NCBI GenBank assembly: GCA_913060565.1
Contig: CAJXRU010000008.1
Coordinates: 1-64,000 of the forward strand
Reading direction: 5' to 3'
Origin: an uncultured Gammaproteobacteria bacterium
GTDB taxonomy: Bacteria; Pseudomonadota; Gammaproteobacteria; Enterobacterales; Psychrobiaceae
Length of the DNA: 64,000 nucleotides
Made by a program: the position numbers and the translations under genes. Shown here one piece after another: positions 59,355 through 64,000 of this stretch (position 1 is its first letter; the number at the start of each line of letters is the position of its first letter). The notes below the pieces were generated by a model. The model searched no databases. It saw nothing but the letters and a program-made list of their open reading frames with translations, and was not told the DNA's origin.

Positions 59355-60365
59355 ATGAAAAGTAATGAACAAATAAGTGCGGTGCCGACTAATGTTATTA
59401 CCGGCGCTCTGGGCGTTGGCAAAACAACATTTATTGAGCGCCTTTTGCGTGAAAAACCGGAGCATGAACGATGGGCAGTTCTAGTTAATGAGTTTGGTGA
59501 AGTTGGAATCGATGGTGGACTGTTAAACGATTCAAATCACCAAGGGGTGTTTATTGCCGAAGTTCCTGGCGGCTGTATGTGTTGTACAGCTGGGTTGAGT
59601 ATGCAAATTACTTTGAATCGCTTGATAGCTCGCGCTAAGCCGCATCGTTTATTGATAGAGCCAACAGGTCTTGGTCATCCGGCAGAAGTGTTAGCAACAT
59701 TGCAAGCACCGCATTATCGAGATGTTATTGATGTAAAAGCGACTTTAACACTGATTGATGCAAGGCGAATTAATGATTCTCTATGGTTAGATAATGCCAG
59801 TTACCGCGAGCAGATGCAGGTAGCGGATGCGTATATTTGCAGTAAAGCAGACTTATATACTGGCATTGAAAACACATTAATTCAGCAATACGTCCATACA
59901 GAAGAACTCAATGAAAAGCCTTTGTTAATGAAGTTTGATAGTGAACAAGTGAAGGCGCTGCTGGAAATGCCATGCGCTTACCAAGCGGTTGATTGTCCGG
60001 TGCCTGCAATTAGTCTACGAAAGAAATCATTAAGTGTCAGTGAGCAATTAGCTACCCAAGATTTCGTGCGTTTGAATAATTCTGGCGATGGTTTCACATC
60101 TTTTGGTTGGGCTTTAGCACCTCATAAACGATTTGATTTACATCGAGTGCTTAACGTATTAAGCGAAGTGAGTATTAATCGTTTGAAAGCCATTTTAATC
60201 ACTTATCAAGGAATATTTGCGTTTAATATTGTTGGTAAAGAAATGGACTATCAAGAAATTGATGAGAGTGGTGATTCACGTTTAGAGTTTATTAGTGATG
60301 ACAACACAGCTGCTAAACAGTTGGCTCAGCAGCTGGAGATTAGTTTATTCGCTTTGGTTGAATGA
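59355..60365 (+). CDS. COG0523 (CobW/G3E) GTPase, putative zinc chaperone
   Basis: A 336-residue G3E-family GTPase. The P-loop is GALGVGKTTF, the metal-binding motif CxCC is in GGCMCCTAG, and EPTGLGHPAEVL and SKAD (guanine specificity) follow. The C-terminal CobW_C domain begins near residue 240. This is a zinc-type member by context: it follows a MerC-type gene in an operon under Zur-box-like control. Zinc-limited metal allocation is the likely job; specificity is not proven by sequence. Confidence 0.88.
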   Translation: MKSNEQISAVPTNVITGALGVGKTTFIERLLREKPEHERWAVLVNEFGEVGIDGGLLNDSNHQGVFIAEVPGGCMCCTAGLSMQITLNRLIARAKPHRLLIEPTGLGHPAEVLATLQAPHYRDVIDVKATLTLIDARRINDSLWLDNASYREQMQVADAYICSKADLYTGIENTLIQQYVHTEELNEKPLLMKFDSEQVKALLEMPCAYQAVDCPVPAISLRKKSLSVSEQLATQDFVRLNNSGDGFTSFGWALAPHKRFDLHRVLNVLSEVSINRLKAILITYQGIFAFNIVGKEMDYQEIDESGDSRLEFISDDNTAAKQLAQQLEISLFALVE

Positions 60366-60488
60366 GAAAAACTCTTACACAACTGAAAATGTTACTAAAT
60401 TAGTATTGTGATAAAGGCTTGTAGTGTAGTTAATCCCGCTTTTTATCATTTAAGATTGGGTGATAAATCACGGGGCGCCTTTCTTTTG

Positions 60489-60522
60489 GTTACTTTTCTT
60501 TGGCGAAGCAAAGAAAAGTAAC
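60489..60522. repeat. Intergenic hairpin element (REP-like)
   Basis: GTTACTTTTCTTTG (60489-60502) pairs perfectly with CAAAGAAAAGTAAC (60509-60522) around a 6-base loop. It lies in the 246-base gap 60366-60611 after the GTPase gene. Hairpins of this kind recur between genes in some gammaproteobacteria; it might also serve as a terminator although it lacks a T-run. Confidence 0.6.
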
Positions 60523-60543
60523 TGGTGTGCAGCCAATGGTTTT

Positions 60544-60617
60544 AAATAGATAGATAAATCTAATCAGCACATCAAATATATTTCACAAACCAATGGTTGG
60601 TTTGATGCTATCTATTT
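60544..60617. repeat. Nested inverted repeats next to a GST gene stop
   Basis: AAATAGATAG (60544-60553) is matched inverted by CTATCTATTT (60608-60617), and within it CATCAAA (60570-60576) by TTTGATG (60601-60607), with AACCAA/TTGGTT at the centre. The right arm overlaps the stop codon of the leftward GST gene. It may fold into a hairpin downstream of that operon, hence act as a terminator, but it has no clear T-run. Confidence 0.55.
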
Positions 60618-61280
60618 AGTGACCATTTTTTGGATTTGGGCAGCACGTTCTTCGTCTGTTAAGTCTGGTGACGGTGGAATTTGTAACCCTTTAATACAGG
60701 CGGGCCGTTGAGCTAACTCATCGAGCCAGCGCTGTAAATTATCTAACCCTGAAATATCTATGCCACTCCATTCGTAAATTCTTACCCAAGTAAAGGTTGA
60801 GATATCAGCAATAGAATACTCATTACCAGCCAAATATTGATTGCTGGCCAACTGATTGTTCATTACTTCAAATAAGCGGCGACCTTCTTTTTGATAGCGT
60901 TCAATGGCCTCAGGGATTTTCGTTGGGAAATAACGATAAAACACATTTGCTTGGCCCATCATTGGGCCTACGCCACTCATTTGAAACATAAGCCATTGCA
61001 GTTGTTGGGAGCGCTTTTTAGGATCTGACGAATAAAATTTTCCTGTTTTCTCAGCGAGATAAACAAGAATGGCACCTGTTTCAAAGACAACAAAATCATC
61101 ATTGTCGTGATCAACAATGGCGGGAATACGGCCATTGGGGTTGAGATCGACAAAGGGTGATTGCTTTTGTTCGTTGCTTGATAAATCTAGTGCTACAACG
61201 GTGTATTCAAGCGCCATTTCTTCTAGCGCAATTGATATTTTGTGACCATTAGGCGTCGGTGCCGTGTATAGGGTGATCAT
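60612..61280 (-). CDS. Nu-class glutathione transferase (YfcG-like)
   Basis: A 222-residue two-domain protein. The thioredoxin-like N-terminal part begins [21 protein letters not shown], matching the YfcG/YghU nu-class pattern with a TPNGHK motif, and [13 protein letters not shown] and [15 protein letters not shown]. The C-terminal helical part has [17 protein letters not shown] and [15 protein letters not shown]. Such enzymes act as disulfide oxidoreductases on glutathione or small substrates. It overlaps the next GST gene by 4 bp. Confidence 0.9.
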   Translation of the reverse strand: MITLYTAPTPNGHKISIALEEMALEYTVVALDLSSNEQKQSPFVDLNPNGRIPAIVDHDNDDFVVFETGAILVYLAEKTGKFYSSDPKKRSQQLQWLMFQMSGVGPMMGQANVFYRYFPTKIPEAIERYQKEGRRLFEVMNNQLASNQYLAGNEYSIADISTFTWVRIYEWSGIDISGLDNLQRWLDELAQRPACIKGLQIPPSPDLTDEERAAQIQKMVTK

Positions 61281-61900
61281 GGTTCAGTACTCGCAATCGA
61301 AGGACGGGCTTTCATTGATGTAAACCAATGACTTAAATTCGGTGTGTCTTCATCAAGTTTAAATTTAATTACTCGGGCAAAATTTAAGAATGAGAATAAC
61401 GTAATGTCAGCAATACTAAATCGCTCGCCTGCAACGAATGGTTGAGCACCAAGCTGCACTTCAAATGTTGAAAGTGCATCGATAAATCGTTGTTTGGACT
61501 CTTCGCCCCATTCCTGATTGATGTTTTCACGATCTTCATAGATACCGCTAATGTTTCTAAAGGCTTGTAATAAAGGAACCATAATTTGAAACTCAACCAT
61601 GCGATGCCACATTTCAATATTGGCTTGCTCTAAAGGTGACTCACCAAATAGTGATGGAACAGGCTGGCCATGAACGCTTTCAAGATAACGACAAATAGCA
61701 ATCGATTCACAAATACAGGTGCCATCGTCAAGCTCTAGAAAAGGAATGAGTCCGTTAGCCGCTTTTTCTTTAAATTCAGGCGTTAAATTCTCACCGCCGC
61801 GAATGTCGACGTTGATTCGCTCTATCTCTAATTCAATCTCAGCGAGAAAAATGCTTACGCGTCGAGCATTGGGAGCGATAGGAAACTCATAAATTTTCAT
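61277..61900 (-). CDS. Glutathione transferase family protein
   Basis: About 207 residues. The GST N-terminal fold is visible in [29 protein letters not shown] and [25 protein letters not shown]; the C-terminal domain has [15 protein letters not shown]. The ATG at 61900 is used because TGAGGT lies just upstream; an ATG four codons earlier is possible. It is the first gene of a two-GST operon; substrate unknown. Confidence 0.88.
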   Translation of the reverse strand: MKIYEFPIAPNARRVSIFLAEIELEIERINVDIRGGENLTPEFKEKAANGLIPFLELDDGTCICESIAICRYLESVHGQPVPSLFGESPLEQANIEMWHRMVEFQIMVPLLQAFRNISGIYEDRENINQEWGEESKQRFIDALSTFEVQLGAQPFVAGERFSIADITLFSFLNFARVIKFKLDEDTPNLSHWFTSMKARPSIASTEP

Positions 61901-62010
61901 GTATAACCTCATTGTTTACTTTGATGCCTCAATGGCTTGACTATAAAGTAATCAAAAATAGTGGTTGTGGGAAGAGCATAACGGTAAATAGTCTGAAAAA
62001 AGAGTGAATT

Positions 62011-62502
62011 ATGAAAGTATTGTATTTTGGTGGTCAAAAAAGTGGCAAGAGTAATGCAGCAACGGCTAAGGTGTTATCACTAGCAAAACGCAAGCCGTTT
62101 TATGTGGCGACCTATGACAACTCTTTTGATGACAGTGCGATGCAAGAGCGTGTTGATAAACACCAAGAAGTTCGCCGATCGCAATTGCACACAATCGAAG
62201 CCCCAACAAATATTACCAATCAACTACAAGCAGGTGAAAGTTATATTATTGATTGTTTGTCGATGTGGATTTTTAATAATTTAACATGCTCGGAACAGGA
62301 TTTATGCGAGCAGTTATCAGCTATATTCGCCATCGACTGTGATGTTGTGTTTGTGCTCAATGATGTCAATCACGGCGTGATCCCAATGGATTCACAATCA
62401 CGACGCTTTGTTGATTTAAGCGGGGTTATCGGTCAGTTTGTCGCTAAACATTGTGACGAAGTTTACCGCGTAAGTTTTGGCATTGAAGAGCGGCTTAAGT
62501 AG
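62011..62502 (+). CDS. cobU: Adenosylcobinamide kinase/guanylyltransferase-like protein
   Basis: A 163-residue protein. The P-loop is FGGQKSGKSNAA, followed by FYVATYDNSFDDSAMQERVDKHQEVR and YIIDCLSMWIFNNL, as in CobU/CobP. CobU phosphorylates adenosylcobinamide and attaches GMP for cobalamin nucleotide-loop assembly. No other cobalamin gene and no cobalamin riboswitch is seen nearby, so it would be an isolated salvage gene. Confidence 0.85.
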   Translation: MKVLYFGGQKSGKSNAATAKVLSLAKRKPFYVATYDNSFDDSAMQERVDKHQEVRRSQLHTIEAPTNITNQLQAGESYIIDCLSMWIFNNLTCSEQDLCEQLSAIFAIDCDVVFVLNDVNHGVIPMDSQSRRFVDLSGVIGQFVAKHCDEVYRVSFGIEERLK

Positions 62503-62664
62503 CTCGTTTTATTTTTAAGGGCGCAGCTTCGCCAAAATAGGCAATATTCTTGAATATTCATGGATTATTCTATTAGCATTCCAGCCAAGACTTGCTAAGA
62601 ATGTGGAATGTTAATTCGTTAAGTCGATGACAAATAAAGATTAAATTATGCAAGGAAACATATA

Positions 62665-63369
62665 ATGAAATTTGGCGTATACATTCGAAGTTTAAGAGAG
62701 AAATTTGGTTGGACTCAACCTGAAGCAGCTGAAAAAATTGAAATAGAGCAATCTTATTTATCAAAATTAGAAACAGGTAAGTGCTTTCCATCAGAAGACA
62801 TATTTGCACGATTAAGTAATGTTTATCGCATTGATGCTCAGCAAATGAGTGAATCAATCGACTCTAATGAACTAGAAAAACTAAAAGAAGTGAGTGAAGT
62901 GCGTAAAGTTGTTCTTGAGAACCGTCAATCTCATACGATGGCATTGAGACGATGGCTAGTCACCGGATTAACGTTTCTGATGCTTGGCGGTGCCTGTATT
63001 GGTGCGAGCACACTAAGTGGCAATGAGCAGCAATACCATTATCGCTCTCAGGGCATACTACTAGCTGGCGAAGGACTAGATGCATTTTCAATTGTGAATA
63101 AGCGTACTAGTAGACTTAAAGAAGAGCAGCCTGATCAATTTAAGATACAGAAAGAAATGGTCGAGCGACTCGATCAGTTAGACAATATTTCACGCATCCA
63201 TAGAGGAGCAAGTTATATTGAGAATGTAGAAGGCGGCAAGCGGGTTTTCATTCTCTATACAACCCGTGAGGTAGGCGTTAATACCATGCTGCAATGGTTA
63301 GTTGTTCCAGCGATTATGTTTTTAACCGGTAGTTTTGGGTGCTTTCTTATTGGTTATCGTTGGCGATAA
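62665..63369 (+). CDS. Membrane-anchored XRE-family HTH regulator
   Basis: A 234-residue protein. The N-terminal HTH_3 domain (about 1-60) is clear: IRSLREKFGWTQPEAAEKIEIEQSYLSKLETGKCFPSEDIFARLSNVY. A linker and two membrane segments follow (about 94-114 and 208-228), with a presumed periplasmic domain of about 95 residues between them. The topology suggests a transcription factor that responds to a periplasmic or membrane signal. AAGGA-type site lies upstream of the ATG. No partner is recognised. Confidence 0.8.
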   Translation: MKFGVYIRSLREKFGWTQPEAAEKIEIEQSYLSKLETGKCFPSEDIFARLSNVYRIDAQQMSESIDSNELEKLKEVSEVRKVVLENRQSHTMALRRWLVTGLTFLMLGGACIGASTLSGNEQQYHYRSQGILLAGEGLDAFSIVNKRTSRLKEEQPDQFKIQKEMVERLDQLDNISRIHRGASYIENVEGGKRVFILYTTREVGVNTMLQWLVVPAIMFLTGSFGCFLIGYRWR

Positions 63370-63394
63370 TTGGGGGGAGTTACTTGTTGTTGAA

Positions 63395-63423
63395 TTTTGC
63401 GGATTAGAGACTAATCCGCAAAA
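63395..63423. terminator. Bidirectional terminator between convergent genes
   Basis: TTTTGCGGATTAG pairs perfectly with CTAATCCGCAAAA around a 3-base loop. It stands between the rightward HTH gene and the leftward desaturase gene and suits both. Confidence 0.93.
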
Positions 63424-63429
63424 ACAATA

Positions 63430-64000
63430 TTAAGCGTGACTGGCCATCGTCAGCCATGACTGACGTTGGTGGGCTAATGAGCTTTTTAATTCATTAAGCT
63501 GTGCTTTGATTTCTGATTTTTCAAAATCTTTGAGCAGCTGTTTCTTTTTATCATCAAACAAACGCTTCTTTAACGAATAAAAGGCATTAAGCTTGGCCAT
63601 CAACTCTTCGTATTCGTCATGAATTTTCTGTTTTAATTCTTCGGCATCATGGCGTAAATCTAATTTTTGATTTGCACGTTTTAAAACCATTTGTAATTTA
63701 GCTTGTTCGATTTTTAGTTGTGGTGTTTTACGTAGGCCTGACGCTAAACCGACTAATGACAATGCTTTGATTAACCATTTGGTTGGATCATAGTGATACC
63801 ATTTGATGCCATTACGGTAATCCATTTCAAAGATATGATGATAATTGTGGTAGCCCTCGCCATGAGTGAAAACGGCTAACAAAGCATTATCTTTGGCAGT
63901 GTTTTTATCGGTATAAGGTTGGCTGCCCCACATGTGAGCCCACGAATTAATAAAGAACGTGAAATGATGACTAAGGACTAAACGTGTTACGCCAACCGCA
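63430..64000 (-). CDS. Acyl-CoA/fatty acid desaturase, C-terminal part (cut by window edge)
   Basis: Only about 190 C-terminal residues are present; the reading frame continues past 64000. Before the internal Met at 63933 the frame reads TRLVLSHHFTFFINSWAHMWG. The third histidine box is in HGEGYHNYHHIFEMDYRNG, typical of membrane delta-9 desaturases with a di-iron site. The last 90 residues are an unusual charged, coiled-coil-like tail (LKIEQAKLQMVLKRANQK, AEELKQKIHDEYEELMAKL). The protein would adjust membrane fluidity, useful in cold marine water. Confidence 0.9.
   Translation of the reverse strand, partial: AVGVTRLVLSHHFTFFINSWAHMWGSQPYTDKNTAKDNALLAVFTHGEGYHNYHHIFEMDYRNGIKWYHYDPTKWLIKALSLVGLASGLRKTPQLKIEQAKLQMVLKRANQKLDLRHDAEELKQKIHDEYEELMAKLNAFYSLKKRLFDDKKKQLLKDFEKSEIKAQLNELKSSLAHQRQSWLTMASHA

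Noticed and set aside
61913-62010. Cobalamin riboswitch before cobU
   Set aside because: The 98-base leader is too short and has no B12-box-like sequence.

Overview
The window looks like chromosomal DNA from an AT-rich marine gammaproteobacterium of the Alteromonadales, broadly Colwellia/Thalassotalea-like. That placement is inferred from gene order and protein character (rpoE-rseABC-lepAB-rnc-era-recO-pdxJ, lgt-thyA, mutH, an ExeM-type nuclease, GlyGly-CTERM-like tails), not from a marker-gene search. The first 49 bases are not genomic: they read as an Illumina Nextera i7 adapter, so position 50 is a contig end. The right edge cuts a desaturase gene.

Layout. 50-4500: an MbnP-type lipoprotein gene divergent from a large secreted choice-of-anchor B protein, then a DUF2884 protein. 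4.7-7.6 kb: housekeeping genes yggL, trmB, mutY, yggX and tRNA-Phe(GAA). 8.5-14.7 kb: an envelope module in which a two-component system is divergent from eptA-dgkA-LTA-synthase-like genes. 14.7-30.1 kb: core genome, with a leftward rpoE-rseA-rseB-rseC-lepA-lepB-rnc-era-recO-pdxJ block (and a phospholipase A2-like gene where acpS often sits), nadB divergent from rpoE, then ygfX, sdhE, thyA, lgt, a TSUP permease and rppH. 30.1-30.87 kb: a gene-free stretch with a cluster of DnaA-box-like sites. 30.9-36.7 kb: mutH, fadH, a pseudopilin and exeM. 36.7-39.2 kb: a bufferin operon (hvfA-hvfB-hvfC-DoxX), followed by a MITE. 39.6-55 kb: an accessory region rich in LytTR signalling (a LytS/LytR pair and a membrane LytTR regulator), a serine hydrolase, an HExxH protein, an AraC regulator, two orphan solute-binding proteins across the window, arsH, an acyltransferase, a TonB-type receptor and a CBS-PAS-GGDEF-EAL protein. 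55-60.4 kb: a zinc-acquisition locus (AztD-like lipoprotein and ZnuD-like receptor, divergent from a MerC-type protein and a COG0523 GTPase) around two Zur-box-like palindromes. 60.6-64 kb: two glutathione transferases, cobU, a membrane-anchored XRE regulator and the desaturase end.

How the parts work together. Three loci point to metal handling: MbnP (copper-linked family), the bufferin operon (copper-binding peptide with modified cysteines) and the Zur-type zinc locus. The eptA operon is coherent in lipid terms: EptA and a phosphoglycerol-transferase-like enzyme would both release diacylglycerol, and DgkA, encoded between them, would recycle it. The rpoE block carries a good sigma-E promoter in front of rpoE, consistent with autoregulation.

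No CRISPR array, prophage, rRNA or intact insertion sequence was seen. The strongest candidates for follow-up are the zinc locus, the bufferin operon with its adjacent MITE, the DnaA-box cluster, the lipid module, and the adapter contamination as a data-quality issue.
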